From: Actinocorallia herbida
GTDB lineage: Bacteria; Actinomycetota; Actinomycetes; Streptosporangiales; Streptosporangiaceae
Assembly: GCF_003751225.1 (NCBI RefSeq)
Contig: NZ_RJKE01000001.1
Span: 8,494,001-8,558,000, forward strand
Length of the DNA: 64,000 nucleotides
Direction of reading: 5' to 3'
Positions within the stretch are counted from its first letter, which is position 1. Every line of letters begins with the position of its first letter. Below are positions 44,442-55,861 of the stretch, piece by piece. The notes beneath the pieces are model-generated. The model was given only the letters and a program-made list of their open reading frames with translations, searched no databases and was not told the origin of the DNA. The position numbers and the translations under genes were made by a program.

Positions 44442-45824
44442 ATGCCGGATCCCCATCTCCTGCGCGTCACCGCGTACGCGGCGGCGGCCGCCATGGGTGG
44501 ATTCCTCTTCGGCTACGACAGCGCCGTCATCAACGGCGCCATCGACGGCATCGAGGCCGAGTTCCCGACGAACCCGGCGGTCACGGGTTTCGTCGTGGCC
44601 GCCGACCTGCCCGGCGCGGCGATCGGCGCGGCCGTCGGCGGCCGGATCGCCGACCGGCTCGGCAGGCTCGGCGCCCAGCGCGTCGCGGCGGTCCTGTTCG
44701 CGGTCACCGCCGTGGGCTCGGCGCTGCCGTTCACCGTCTGGGACCTGGCGTTCTGGCGGATGGCCGCGGGCGTCGCCATCGGAATGGCCTCGGTCATCGC
44801 GCCCACTTACATCGCCGAGATCTCACCCGCCGCCTACCGCGGGCGGCTCGCGTCGCTCCAGCAGCTCGCGATCGTGATCGGGATCGTGGTGTCCCAGCTC
44901 GTCAACTACCTGCTCGCCGCGGCGGGCGGCGGCTCCGCGGGGACGCTCGGCCCGCTGCACACCTGGCAGTGGATGTTCGCCGTGAACCTGCTGCCCGCCG
45001 CGGTCTACTTCCTGCTCGCCGCGGTCATGCCCGAATCGCCCCGCCACCTCGTGCGCACCGGGCGGGACGCCGAGGCCCGCGACGTCCTCACCAGGATCGA
45101 GGGCGGTGCCACCTCCGACCGCATCGCCCAGATCCGCGCGAGCCTCGGCAGCGAGCGCAAGGCGCGCTTCGCCGACCTGCGCGGACCGCGCCTGCTCCTG
45201 CCGATCGTCTGGACGGGCCTCGGCCTGTGCGCGTTCCAGCAGCTGTGCGGCATCAACGTGATCTTCTACTACTCCTCGACGCTCTGGCAGTCCGTCGGCG
45301 TCCAGCAGAGCAGTTCGCTCCTGCTCAGCCTCTTCACGTCGGTCATCAACCTCATCGGCACGTTCGTCGCCATCTCCCTGGTCGACCGCCTGGGCCGGCG
45401 GCCCCTGCTGATGACGGGTTCCGCGGGCATGGCCGTCGCCCTGGCGGTGACCGCCTATTCCTTCGCGCACACCTCGCACGGTGTGCTCCCCTTCGGCTGG
45501 GGCCTCACCGCCCTCATCGGCGCGAGCGTCTTCGTCCTCTTCTACGCGCTGTCCTGGGGCGCGATCGTGTGGGTGCTCCTCGGCGAGATGTTCCCGCTGC
45601 GCATCCGCGCCGCGGCCATGGGCGTCGCCACCGCCACCCAGTGGCTCACCAACTGGCTCGTCACGCTCACCTTCCCCAGCCTCAGCGCGTGGAGCCTTCC
45701 GGCCACCTACCTCCTGTACGCGGCGTTCGCCGCCGTGTCCTTCGTCTTCGTCCGCCGCCGCCTCGCCGAGACCAAGGGCCGCACCCTGGAGTCCATCTCC
45801 GCGGGCGAGGCCCCGGCGCACTAG
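44442..45824 (+). CDS. Sugar-porter MFS transporter
   Basis: A 460-residue, 12-helix major facilitator of the sugar porter (SP) subfamily. Signatures: GFLFGYDSAVINGAI in TM1, GGRIADRLGR in loop 2-3, PESPRHLV after TM6, the GLCAFQQLCGINVIFYYSS region of TM7 (hexose-binding QQ), and the terminal AETKGRTLE. It resembles proton-linked xylose/galactose/myo-inositol carriers. With the SDR-fold gene 19 bp upstream it may form a small polyol/sugar unit. Its TAG stop lies in a CTAG that is also the stop of the convergent gene. Confidence 0.92.
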   Translation: MPDPHLLRVTAYAAAAAMGGFLFGYDSAVINGAIDGIEAEFPTNPAVTGFVVAADLPGAAIGAAVGGRIADRLGRLGAQRVAAVLFAVTAVGSALPFTVWDLAFWRMAAGVAIGMASVIAPTYIAEISPAAYRGRLASLQQLAIVIGIVVSQLVNYLLAAAGGGSAGTLGPLHTWQWMFAVNLLPAAVYFLLAAVMPESPRHLVRTGRDAEARDVLTRIEGGATSDRIAQIRASLGSERKARFADLRGPRLLLPIVWTGLGLCAFQQLCGINVIFYYSSTLWQSVGVQQSSSLLLSLFTSVINLIGTFVAISLVDRLGRRPLLMTGSAGMAVALAVTAYSFAHTSHGVLPFGWGLTALIGASVFVLFYALSWGAIVWVLLGEMFPLRIRAAAMGVATATQWLTNWLVTLTFPSLSAWSLPATYLLYAAFAAVSFVFVRRRLAETKGRTLESISAGEAPAH

Positions 45825-46381
45825 GCGGGAGTCAGCTCTCTTTCGATCGCCTCGACGAACGGGTCGAGGTCCGCGGGCGTCCGCGAGGTGATGAGGGTGT
45901 AGCCGTTGGTGTCGGTCACCTGCGCGCTGTCCTCCCAGGACGCCCCCGCATTGCGCAGGTCGGTCCGGAGCGAGGCATAAGAGGTGAGGTTCTTGCCTTG
46001 GACGACGCCGGCCTCGGCCAGGGTCCAGGGCGCATGGCAGATGGCCGCCACCGGACGCCCGGACGACGCGAAGTCCTTGATGATCTCCAGCGCGTCGTCG
46101 TTCATCCGCAGGTGGTCGGCGTTGAGCGCCCCTCCGGGGATCAGCAGCAGGTCGTACCGGGCCGGGTCCACCTCGCCGAGCGTCTCCGTCGGGTCCACGA
46201 CCTCGCCCGGCTTCTCATCGCCCACGAGCGTCCGGACCGGTTCCCGCGTCGGCGCCGCGATCTCCACGTCCGCCCCGTCCTCGCGCAGCCGCTCCACCGG
46301 GACGATCAGCTCGTCCTGCTCGACCCCGTAGTTGGTGACGATCGCCAGCACGCGTGTCCCGTCGAGTCTTCCGCCGCTCAT
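45821..46381 (-). CDS. PfpI/DJ-1 family protein (type 1 glutamine amidotransferase-like)
   Basis: A 186-residue DJ-1/PfpI fold protein. DELIVPVERLREDGADVEIAAP includes the conserved Glu, and AAICHAPWTLAEAGVVQGKNLTSY contains the nucleophile-elbow Cys-His pair. Members act as proteases, glyoxalases or protein deglycases, mostly in stress defence. The ATG at 46381 gives the standard N-terminus and has AGGAGAGG upstream. Its TAG stop is shared base for base with that of the facing transporter gene. Confidence 0.88.
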   Translation of the reverse strand: MSGGRLDGTRVLAIVTNYGVEQDELIVPVERLREDGADVEIAAPTREPVRTLVGDEKPGEVVDPTETLGEVDPARYDLLLIPGGALNADHLRMNDDALEIIKDFASSGRPVAAICHAPWTLAEAGVVQGKNLTSYASLRTDLRNAGASWEDSAQVTDTNGYTLITSRTPADLDPFVEAIERELTPA

Positions 46382-46492
46382 GATCCTCTCCTCCCGTCGG
46401 TGGTCTCCACGTGCACTCCCCTGCCCGGCCCGCACCAAGACCACCACCAGGAAACCGAAAAACCCGGCAGGAACGCCGGGGTCTCGGGACCA

Positions 46493-46528
46493 CGAAAGCC
46501 CCGGAACCGATCGGTTCCGGGGCTTTCG
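46493..46528. terminator. Perfect 36-bp palindrome, mdh terminator
   Basis: The half-site CGAAAGCCCCGGAACCGA is followed by its exact reverse complement. It lies 16 bp beyond the mdh stop on the minus strand. With a 4-nt GATC loop it gives a 16-bp stem. Confidence 0.75.
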
Positions 46529-46544
46529 CGGGGTTACGCGGGGA

Positions 46545-48927
<2,383 letters not shown>

Positions 48928-49051
48928 GGCTGGTGGCTTTCCCTTTCCTCGCCCCTGCGGTCCCTTGTAAGGCTCACTGGGGAGGGTATCCGAGGGGGCT
49001 CACAGGTCTAGACCGCCACCCCCGGTTTTCGTTGCTTGACAAAGTGCTCAC

Positions 49052-49411
49052 TTACCCGCCACGCGGTGCGAGGAAGGCGAGGATAGCCAGGCCCGCCCCG
49101 AGAACGACCATGGTGACCACGTCCGTCCATTTTTTACGGGTGACGAGAAAGCCGAGCCGGGACTCGGGGAGAGTGGCGCGGAAACCCGCGCCGAGCAGCA
49201 GTGCCGCCGCCATCACATAGGCGCCGACCCGGAAGTTCTGCCAGGCGGTGAACAGCCCGAGGAAGACCCCGCCGGCCACCACGGCGTAGTACGCCTGGGC
49301 CTTGAGACCGGAGCCCTGCCGGGCGGACGCGCGACGGCGTCGCCGCCTTCCGCCCTCCTGGCCGGGTCCGCCGGGAGGGGGCGCGGAGGACCCCGAGCGT
49401 TCGCCTGTCAT
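49052..49411 (-). CDS. DUF3017 membrane protein
   Basis: A 119-residue protein: a disordered basic N-terminus (GGRRRRRRASAR), then three hydrophobic helices from about residue 38, with RATLPESRLGFLVTRKKWTDVVT between helices 2 and 3. This is the DUF3017 pattern, found in actinobacteria close to folD and the mdh/icd genes, as here. Function is unknown. An ATG one codon upstream is equally possible. Confidence 0.75.
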   Translation of the reverse strand: MTGERSGSSAPPPGGPGQEGGRRRRRRASARQGSGLKAQAYYAVVAGGVFLGLFTAWQNFRVGAYVMAAALLLGAGFRATLPESRLGFLVTRKKWTDVVTMVVLGAGLAILAFLAPRGG

Positions 49412-49545
49412 CACCCGCCGATTTTACGCCCTGCCACGGCAAACCCGGCGACGGTCAAAGTGCTACCCACGAGTAGGTCGTGTGACCTCCCACGCTCCGG
49501 GTAACCCGCACGACAGGGGTCGCTAACTGAGTGGGAGGAACCACA

Positions 49546-50223
49546 GTGGAGGGGCCGTTCATACGCATCGAGGAGAGCGGCGCGGTAGTGCCGCTTCGCC
49601 CCGACGTCACGACGGTCGGCAGAGGAAGGGGGGTGGACATCCGGCTGGACGACCCGAGCGTGGCACGACTGCACGCGGAGATCGTCCGGCGAGGACCCTA
49701 CGTCTACGTGGTCGACATGGGCCTGTCGCGCACGGGGACCAGGGTCAACGGACGTCCCATCGCCCGCAGGGTCCTCGAAGACGGAGACGTGATCAGCTTC
49801 GGCACCGCCCGAGGCCGCTTGGGGGGCATCCCCCGCGAGGAGGTAGATCCGGAGACCGAACTGCGCCGGGCCGTCGCGCCCGAGCTCACCCGAAGGGAAC
49901 TCGACGTACTGACGGCGCTGTGCCGTCCCGCGCTGTCGGACGAGGCCTTCGTCGCCCCGGCCGCGGCCAAGGACATCGCGCTGGAGCTCGTCGTGACGGA
50001 GGCGGCGGTCAAGCAGCACCTGCTGCGGCTGTACCAGAAGTTCCGCATCCCCGAGGGCATCAACCGCCGTACCCGCCTCGCCAACGAGGTGATCGCCATG
50101 GGCCTGGTACGCCCGCTGCCGACGGTGCAGATACCGCCGCAGCGGACCGCCATGCCCGTCCCTCCGGAACCGCGCCGTCCGGGCATCGCCGCGCGGACCC
50201 CCGTCACCCGCCGAGCCAGCTGA
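49546..50223 (+). CDS. FHA domain protein with C-terminal HTH
   Basis: A 225-residue cytosolic protein. Residues about 15-85 are an FHA phosphothreonine-binding domain (TTVGRGRGVDIRLDDPSVARLHAEIV with the GR and SxxH motifs, then RTGTRVNG). Residues about 112-185 form a winged/LuxR-like helix-turn-helix region: LTRRELDVLTALCRP, VTEAAVKQHLLRLYQKF and RTRLANEVIAMGLV. A Pro-rich tail ends the chain. It may couple Ser/Thr kinase signalling directly to transcription; no kinase gene is adjacent. The GTG is set by GGGAGG seven bases upstream; a GTG five codons earlier is possible. Confidence 0.8.
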   Translation: MEGPFIRIEESGAVVPLRPDVTTVGRGRGVDIRLDDPSVARLHAEIVRRGPYVYVVDMGLSRTGTRVNGRPIARRVLEDGDVISFGTARGRLGGIPREEVDPETELRRAVAPELTRRELDVLTALCRPALSDEAFVAPAAAKDIALELVVTEAAVKQHLLRLYQKFRIPEGINRRTRLANEVIAMGLVRPLPTVQIPPQRTAMPVPPEPRRPGIAARTPVTRRAS

Positions 50224-50229
50224 GGAGGC

Positions 50230-50247
50230 CCCGCGCGCGAGCGCGGG
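50230..50247 (+). terminator. Hairpin after the FHA-HTH gene
   Basis: CCCGCGC, loop GCGA, GCGCGGG: a 7-bp stem 6 bp beyond the stop. Confidence 0.5.
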
Positions 50248-50271
50248 TCAGCTGACCGGAAACGGACGAGT

Positions 50272-50299
50272 GCCCAGCCGACAGCGGGGTCGGCTGGGC
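50272..50299 (-). terminator. Hairpin after folD
   Basis: GCCCAGCCGAC and GTCGGCTGGGC form a perfect 11-bp stem with a 6-nt loop, 25 bp past the folD stop on the minus strand. Confidence 0.65.
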
Positions 50300-50324
50300 G
50301 ACCACAGGGGTTCCGCGACGGAGA

Positions 50325-51173
50325 TCAGACCGACTTCTCCGCCGACTCCACGACGTTCGAAAGCAGCATCGCGCGGGTCATCGGACCGACGCCGCCGGGG
50401 TTGGGCGCCACCCAGCCGGCCACCTCGGACACGGCGAAGGACACATCGCCGGCGAGCTTGCCGTCGACCCGGGACACCCCGACGTCGAGAACGGCCGCGC
50501 CCGGCTTGACCATGTCCGCGGTGATCAGCCCGGGAACGCCCGCGGCGGCGACGATGATGTCGGCGCGGCGGGTGTGCCGGACCAGGTCGCGGGTGCCGGT
50601 GTGGCAGAGCGTGACCGTCGCGTTCTCGCTGCGCCGGGTCAGCAGCAGGCCCAGCGGCCTGCCGACGGTCAGGCCGCGGCCGATCACCACGACCTCGGCG
50701 CCGGCGATCGGCACGTCGTAGCGGCGCAGCAGCGCCACGATGCCCTTGGGCGTGCAGGGCAGCGGCGCCTCCTTGAGCATGACGAGCCTGCCGAGGTTCA
50801 CCGGGTGCAGGCCGTCCGCGTCCTTGGCCGGGTCGATCAGCTCGAGGACGCGCTGCTCGTCGAGGCCCTTGGGCAGCGGGAGCTGCACGATGTAGCCGGT
50901 GCACGCCTCGTCGGCGTTCAGCTCGGCGACCGCGGCCTCCACCTGCTCCTGGGTGGCGTCGGCCGGAAGGTCGACGCGGATCGAGGTGATGCCGACCTCG
51001 GCGCAGTCGCGGTGCTTCATGCTCACGTATGCGTGGCTGCCCGGGTCGTCGCCGACCAGGACCGTGCCGAGGCCGACCGAGACCCCCTTGTCCTTGAGGG
51101 CGGCGACCCGTTGCTTGAGGTCCGCCTTGATCTCGGCCGCGGTGGCCTTGCCGTCCAGAATCGTTGCGCTCAT
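50325..51173 (-). CDS. folD: Methylenetetrahydrofolate dehydrogenase/cyclohydrolase
   Basis: A 282-residue bifunctional enzyme of one-carbon metabolism: NADP-dependent oxidation of 5,10-methylene-THF and hydrolysis of methenyl-THF. [18 protein letters not shown] contains the YxxxK catalytic pair, [14 protein letters not shown] follows, and [18 protein letters not shown] is the NADP loop (Ser of the usual GRS is Gly here). The end [15 protein letters not shown] is canonical. GAGGAGAG precedes the ATG. It supplies formyl-THF needed by PurN and PurH, encoded 5 kb away. Confidence 0.95.
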   Translation of the reverse strand: MSATILDGKATAAEIKADLKQRVAALKDKGVSVGLGTVLVGDDPGSHAYVSMKHRDCAEVGITSIRVDLPADATQEQVEAAVAELNADEACTGYIVQLPLPKGLDEQRVLELIDPAKDADGLHPVNLGRLVMLKEAPLPCTPKGIVALLRRYDVPIAGAEVVVIGRGLTVGRPLGLLLTRRSENATVTLCHTGTRDLVRHTRRADIIVAAAGVPGLITADMVKPGAAVLDVGVSRVDGKLAGDVSFAVSEVAGWVAPNPGGVGPMTRAMLLSNVVESAEKSV

Positions 51174-51241
51174 TGCTCTCCTCGCCTGCGTCGCCCCATT
51201 CTCCCAGCGGACGGCCGGTGGGACCGCCGCGGGGCGGCGGG

Positions 51242-52318
51242 TCAGGCGAGGGCGGGCGGGCGCACGCTGTCGGGGGTGCTGCCCCGCAGGTCGCCGAGTT
51301 CCTCGCGCAGGAAGCCGCCGGAACGGTCGATGGTGGCCTCGAGTTCGTCGTCGGGCCTGGTCCAGGTCGTGTAGACGATCTCGCCGCGACCGTGGTCGAA
51401 GTCCCAGAAGCCGATGAGCCTGCCCCGGTCGAAGATCGCCTGGGCGGGCAGACCGCGCAGGTCGCCGTGCTCGGTGTCGAGGACGCCGTGCAGGTCGTGC
51501 CGGAGGTGGTGGAGGCCGTCCAGTGCGCTTACGACGGCGTAGGACGGACTGTGCGGGCGGGTGAAATCGCCGTATTCGTCGACGTCCTGGATGAGCAGGT
51601 CCCCGTCGACCTGGGGATGCAGGTCCAGCGGGGCGACGGCGCCGTGGGCGGCCTCCTCCGACAGGCCGGAGAACCAGCGGAAGTTCGCCAGGGACGCCAC
51701 CCCGATCCACCGCCAGTACCGTTCGGCGAGCGCCGTGCGGGCCTCGGCCGACTCCGGGACGTGCGGTGGGCTCCAGCGGACGTACCCGTGCCCCTTGCGG
51801 TCGAGCCGGCCGGCGAGCGGGACCCGCCTGATGTCGCCGGACGCCTCCAGCACGGCGAGCGCGGCGCTGAGCGCGACCTTGCCCGCGTCCCCTTCCGGGA
51901 GCAGCCCGTGCAGGTCGAGCCGGGACGCCTCGATCGGCTCGTCGGTCATCGCGTCCTGGATCAGGCCGATGATCCGGTCGAGCGTCGGGTGGGCGACACC
52001 GTGGTCGTCGCAGGAGTCGATCTCGGCACGGGCGGCGGGCGCGGCCATCCGCAGGCCGAGCCCGTAGTCGTCCTCGGGCAGCACGTAGGTGCGCCCCCGA
52101 GCGGTGCGGATCTCGCAGATGCGTCCGTCGGCGACCGCCGCGTCGGTCCCGGACCTCCCGGTCCCGGACCGGCTGAAGATCGTCAGATAGGGATTGAACC
52201 CCCCGACGGACCTGGCCCAGCCCGTCCGGGCCAGCACCTCGGCGGGACCGGCCCCGGCCAGCCCTCCGTCAAGCCCCTGCCGGGCCGACCAGAAAGCCCT
52301 CAGCTTCTCTTCGTCCAT
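51242..52318 (-). CDS. AlkZ-like winged-helix protein (HTH_42 / DNA glycosylase family)
   Basis: A 358-residue protein matching the winged helix DNA-binding domain-containing family to which AlkZ (Streptomyces azinomycin resistance) and E. coli YcaQ belong. Recognisable parts are the central FLALLRV-like [18 protein letters not shown] block, the late [27 protein letters not shown] strand pair, and a C-terminal helix. The N-terminal ARQGLDGG part resembles the family start RLAAQGL. A clear QxQ or QxD catalytic motif of AlkZ/YcaQ was not found, so glycosylase activity is uncertain. It follows folD by 68 bp on the same strand side. Confidence 0.65.
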   Translation of the reverse strand: MDEEKLRAFWSARQGLDGGLAGAGPAEVLARTGWARSVGGFNPYLTIFSRSGTGRSGTDAAVADGRICEIRTARGRTYVLPEDDYGLGLRMAAPAARAEIDSCDDHGVAHPTLDRIIGLIQDAMTDEPIEASRLDLHGLLPEGDAGKVALSAALAVLEASGDIRRVPLAGRLDRKGHGYVRWSPPHVPESAEARTALAERYWRWIGVASLANFRWFSGLSEEAAHGAVAPLDLHPQVDGDLLIQDVDEYGDFTRPHSPSYAVVSALDGLHHLRHDLHGVLDTEHGDLRGLPAQAIFDRGRLIGFWDFDHGRGEIVYTTWTRPDDELEATIDRSGGFLREELGDLRGSTPDSVRPPALA

Positions 52319-52382
52319 AGGGCCGGTGTTCCCTAGCCCTCGGAGATTTCACCGCATATGTCCGGTTTTGCCAGGCTTTTTC

Positions 52383-52541
52383 CTACTGCTCAGTGTCGCG
52401 CGCGGCCCTGCGCTCGATCACCCAGTCCGTCGCCTTCCACCCCGCCTGCCCCGCCAGCATCGCCGCGAGCATCGCCGCCGCGAACCCGACGTACTCCCGC
52501 CCCTCCGTGGCCCAGGACGCACTGTCCACCATCAGCCCCAT
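52383..52541 (-). CDS. Possible small membrane protein
   Basis: An open frame of 52 codons gives a short N-terminus with VDSASWATEGREYVGF, a hydrophobic Ala/Met-rich helix (AAAMLAAMLAGQAGW) and a charged end IERRAARDTEQ. The amino-acid pattern looks like a real single-helix protein, but there is no strong ribosome site; the inner ATG at 52532 is an alternative. No family known. Confidence 0.35.
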   Translation of the reverse strand: MGLMVDSASWATEGREYVGFAAAMLAAMLAGQAGWKATDWVIERRAARDTEQ

Positions 52542-52840
52542 GACCACGTCCACAGGTAGCCCCCCGAGTTAAAGCCGACACAAAGACTCCGCCAGAGGCT
52601 ACCCAAACGGGACGGATGCGCGGCCGGGTCGACCGAAGAGAACATCTCCAGGATTTGGACAACACATGACATAAGTCGCAAACCACGGAACCTTCCGGCA
52701 TCACAGGCCCGTTCCCCTTGCGGAAGCCGCATCCCCGCACCCCTCCCGTGGAGCCCGTGCGCGCATCTAACCACTTAACAGGTAGGTTTTATAGGAGATC
52801 TCGGCGCGTCCGCCGGGAACCCGTCCGAAAGGAAGCACGC
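52542..52840. promoter_or_regulatory. Intergenic region before the rhodanese gene
   Basis: About 300 bp without a convincing gene and with lower G+C than its surroundings. Near its end, TTTATAGGAG (about 52778-52787) gives a possible -10 (TATAGG), 50-60 bp before the rhodanese ATG. The rest shows nothing I can assign. Confidence 0.3.
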
Positions 52841-53698
52841 ATGAGCCACCCGCTGCTGGTCGACGCCGCCTGGCTGCACGAACACCTCGGCGACCCCGCG
52901 ATCCGGATCCTCGACGCGACCACGTTCCTCACCCAGCCGGAGGGCGACGGGTACTACGACGTCGAGTCCGGCCGACAGGCTTACGAGAAGGCCCACGTCC
53001 CCGGCGCCGTCTTCGCCGACCTGCTGCACGACCTCGCCGACGAGACCGCCGCGACCACCTTCACCGCCCTGCCCAGCGCGGAGTTCGCCGCGAAGCTCGG
53101 CGCCCTCGGCGTCGGCCCCGGCACCCACGTCGTGATCTACGACCAGGGCCTGGGCATCTGGGCGACCCGCCTGTGGTGGAACCTCCGCTACGAGGGCTTC
53201 GACGACATCTCCGTCCTGAACGGCGGCCTCCCCGCCTGGATCCAAGCCGGAAACGAGGTGAAGACCGGCGTCGAGTCCTATGCCCCGGCGACGTTCGAGG
53301 CGCACCGCCGCCCCGGGCTCTTCGCCTCCAAGGAGGACGTCCTCGCCGCCATCGACGACCCCGCCACCGTCCTGGTGAACTCCCTCGACAAGGAGACGTT
53401 CGAAGGCACCCGGCAGACCTACGCGCGCCCGGGCCGCATCCCGTCGAGCACCCACGTCCCCTTCCCCGCGCTCCTCGGCGAGGCGGGCTTCAGGTCCGCC
53501 GAAGAGGTCCGCCCCCTCTTCGAGCAGGCCGACGCCCTTGACCCGTCCAAGAACGTCATCACCTACTGCGGCAGCGGCATCGCCGCCACCGGCCTGGCCT
53601 TCCACCTCGCTCGGCTCGGCCGCCCCGACGTCGCCATCTACGACGGCTCCCTCACCGAATGGGCCGCCGACCCGTCCCTCCCCCTCATCACGGGCTGA
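52841..53698 (+). CDS. Thiosulfate/3-mercaptopyruvate sulfurtransferase (tandem rhodanese)
   Basis: A 285-residue protein with two rhodanese domains. The N-terminal one (about 1-130) begins LVDAAWLHEHLGDPAIRILDAT and lacks Cys at its active site. The C-terminal one (about 150-285) has ITYCGSGIAATGLAF, where CGSGIA is the active loop; CGSGVTA-type loops are typical of the SseA/mercaptopyruvate group. It moves sulfane sulfur to a thiol or cyanide acceptor in the cytosol. GAAAGGAAG precedes the ATG. Downstream lies the deletion scar with gene remnants. Confidence 0.92.
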   Translation: MSHPLLVDAAWLHEHLGDPAIRILDATTFLTQPEGDGYYDVESGRQAYEKAHVPGAVFADLLHDLADETAATTFTALPSAEFAAKLGALGVGPGTHVVIYDQGLGIWATRLWWNLRYEGFDDISVLNGGLPAWIQAGNEVKTGVESYAPATFEAHRRPGLFASKEDVLAAIDDPATVLVNSLDKETFEGTRQTYARPGRIPSSTHVPFPALLGEAGFRSAEEVRPLFEQADALDPSKNVITYCGSGIAATGLAFHLARLGRPDVAIYDGSLTEWAADPSLPLITG

Positions 53699-53699
53699 C

Positions 53700-53899
53700 C
53701 CGGCCCGCCGGACGGGAATGAACGGTGCGGCTCGCGCATCACCACGAGGAGGACGATCAGGACGACGGCGATGAGCGCGTCGGCGAGGTAGGGCAGGGGG
53801 TGGAAGCCGGTCTGGGCGAGTCCCGCGGCGCCGAGCGCCGCGGCGGCGATGCCGACGTTGAACGCGATGGCGGTGAGCGTCCCGGTCCTGGCCGCCCCT
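53700..53899 (-). pseudogene. C-terminal fragment of an MFS transporter
   Basis: Read on the minus strand, TLTAIAFNVGIAAAALGAAG, then a short loop, then LADALIAVVLIVLLVVMREP matches the last two helices of DHA1-type drug efflux facilitators. The first ten helices are absent: the frame meets unrelated sequence at about 53900. In that frame the first stop is at 53638, inside the rhodanese gene, so the original end is unclear. This is a truncated remnant. Confidence 0.5.
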
Positions 53900-53948
53900 C
53901 GGGGTTCACGTCCAGCAAGGCGGCCCCGCCGACGACGACGATCGCGCC

Positions 53949-54200
53949 GATCCCGTCCGCCTGGAAAGGGTCCGCCGCCTGGCGGCGCACCCCGCCGCCG
54001 AGACCCCCTGCGCGGATCTCTACGAGGGCCTGAACCAGTCCACCGCCACCCACCACTTCAAGATCCTGGTCGAGGCGGGCGTGCTCCACCCCGTCATGGT
54101 CGGCCCCCCGCGGCCACCGCCGCCGCCGCCGCACCGCGCTCCACGACGCGGTACCGGGCTTTTGGAGTCGCTGCTGACGGCCCTGGAACGGGAAGGCTGA
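53949..54200 (+). pseudogene. Broken ArsR-family regulator
   Basis: The frame reads DPVRLERVRRLAAHPAAETP, then CADLYEGLNQSTATHHFKIL and VEAGVLHPVMVG, a typical ArsR winged helix with the recognition helix STATHHFKIL. There is no start codon or N-terminal helix. After VMVG a short frameshifted stretch appears (TALHDAVPG is found one frame over) before LESLLTALEREG and a TGA. It faces away from the MFS fragment, as an ArsR repressor and its efflux target often do. Both have decayed. Confidence 0.55.
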
Positions 54201-54252
54201 CGGTTCGGGCAGGGCCGACGGCCCGGCCGACGTCCGGCGCGTGGAGGACGGA

Positions 54253-54292
54253 GAACGCCCCCGGCTCCGCGGTGACGGAGACGGGGGCGTTC
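54253..54292 (-). terminator. Terminator after purH
   Basis: GAACGCCCCC pairs with GGGGGCGTTC; an inner CTCCG/CGGAG stem extends the hairpin. It starts 10 bp beyond the purH stop. Confidence 0.7.
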
Positions 54293-54301
54293 GGGGTCGG
54301 G

Positions 54302-55861
54302 CTAGTGGAAGAAGTGGCGGATACCGGTGAAGTAGAGGGTGACGCCGGCCTTTTCGCAGGCGGCGATGACCTCTTCGTCGCGGATGGAGCCGCCGGGTTC
54401 GACGATGGCCTTGATACCGCCGTTGATGAGGATCTCGGGGCCGTCGGCGAAGGGGAAGAAGGCGTCCGAAGCCGCCACCGAGCCTTCGGCGCGGTCGGCG
54501 GCGCGGGTGACGGCGAGGCCGCAGGAGTCGACGCGGTTGACCTGGCCCATGCCCACGCCGACCGAAGCGCCGTCCTTGGCCAGGAGGATGGCGTTGGACT
54601 TGACCGAGCGGATGGCCTTCCAGGCGAACTGGAGGTCGGCGAGCTGCTCCGACGAAGCGGCCGGGCCGGCCTTGAGCTCCCAGTTCGCGGCCTCGTCGCC
54701 GCCCTCGGCGACCAGGTCGGCGGTCTGGACGAGGAGGCCGCCGCTGATCTGGCGGGTCTCCGCACGGGCCGTGCGGGGCAGGTCCTCGGCGACGAGGAGG
54801 CGGATGTTCTTCTTCGCCTTGAGGATCTCCAGGGCGGCGGGCTCGAAGCCGGGGGCGACGACGACCTCGGTGAAGACCGGGGCGATCTGCTTCGCCATCT
54901 CCTCGGTGACCACGCGGTTCGCGGCGATGACGCCACCGTAGGCCGAGACCGGGTCGCACTCGTGGGCCTTGCGGTGGGCCTCGGCGATGTCGGCACCGAC
55001 GGCGATGCCGCACGGGTTGGCGTGCTTGATGATCGCCACGGCGGGCCCGGCGAAGTCGTAGGCGCTGCGCCGGGCCGCGTCGGTGTCGACGTAGTTGTTG
55101 TAGGACATCTCCTTGCCGTGCAGCTGCTCGGCGCCGGCGAGGCCGCCCTCGCCGGTGGTGTACAGCGCCGCCCGCTGGTGCGGGTTCTCGCCGTAGCGCA
55201 GCACGGCCTTGCGGACCCCGGTGGTGCCGGTGAAGTCGGCCCAGCCGGAGTCGGTGCCGACCTCGTCGGGCGCGTAGCCGTCGGCGAACCAGGACGCGAC
55301 GGCCACGTCGTAGGCCGCGGTGTGGGCGAACGCCTGGGCGGCGAGCCGCTTGCGCTGGACCAGGTTGAAGCCGCCCTCGGCGACCGCCGCGAGCACGTCG
55401 CCGTAGGCCGACGGGGAGGTCACGACCGCCACCGACGGGTGGTTCTTGGCCGCGGCGCGGACCATCGACGGCCCGCCGATGTCGATCTGCTCGACGCACT
55501 CGTCGGGCGAGGCCCCCGACGCGACGGTCTGGGTGAACGGGTAGAGGTTCACCACGACCAGGTCGAACGGCTCGACCTCGAGCTCCGCGAGCTGCTTGAC
55601 GTGCTCGGGGAGCCGCCGGTCGGCGAGGATCCCGGCGTGGACGCGCGGGTGCAGGGTCTTGACCCGGCCGTCGAGGCACTCGGGGAAGCCCGTCAGCTCC
55701 TCGACCTTGGTGACCGGTACCCCGGCCGCGGCGATCCGGCCCGCCGTGGAGCCGGTGGAGACGAGCTGGACGCCCGCCTCGTGCAGCCCTCGTGCCAGCT
55801 CCTCCAGTCCGGTCTTGTCGTAGACGCTGACCAGGGCCCGCTTGATGGCGATCCGGCTCAC
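54302..55861 (-). CDS. purH: AICAR formyltransferase/IMP cyclohydrolase
   Basis: A 519-residue bifunctional enzyme for the last two steps of IMP synthesis. The N-terminal IMP cyclohydrolase domain (1-190) has [29 protein letters not shown] and VNLYPF. The C-terminal transformylase has [26 protein letters not shown] (Lys-His catalytic pair) and [14 protein letters not shown]. The GTG start overlaps purN by 4 bp (GTGA). It needs 10-formyl-THF, as does PurN. Confidence 0.96.
   Translation of the reverse strand: MSRIAIKRALVSVYDKTGLEELARGLHEAGVQLVSTGSTAGRIAAAGVPVTKVEELTGFPECLDGRVKTLHPRVHAGILADRRLPEHVKQLAELEVEPFDLVVVNLYPFTQTVASGASPDECVEQIDIGGPSMVRAAAKNHPSVAVVTSPSAYGDVLAAVAEGGFNLVQRKRLAAQAFAHTAAYDVAVASWFADGYAPDEVGTDSGWADFTGTTGVRKAVLRYGENPHQRAALYTTGEGGLAGAEQLHGKEMSYNNYVDTDAARRSAYDFAGPAVAIIKHANPCGIAVGADIAEAHRKAHECDPVSAYGGVIAANRVVTEEMAKQIAPVFTEVVVAPGFEPAALEILKAKKNIRLLVAEDLPRTARAETRQISGGLLVQTADLVAEGGDEAANWELKAGPAASSEQLADLQFAWKAIRSVKSNAILLAKDGASVGVGMGQVNRVDSCGLAVTRAADRAEGSVAASDAFFPFADGPEILINGGIKAIVEPGGSIRDEEVIAACEKAGVTLYFTGIRHFFH

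Noticed and set aside
36957-46450. Accessory block as a mobile island
   Set aside because: No integrase, transposase, tRNA, direct-repeat ends or phage genes were found, and base composition is near that of the neighbours. Only the gene content and one remnant hint at acquisition.
53757-54301. Read-through extension of the purH region as coding sequence
   Set aside because: The sequence is out of the purH frame past its stop and is explained by the terminator plus the ArsR and MFS remnants.
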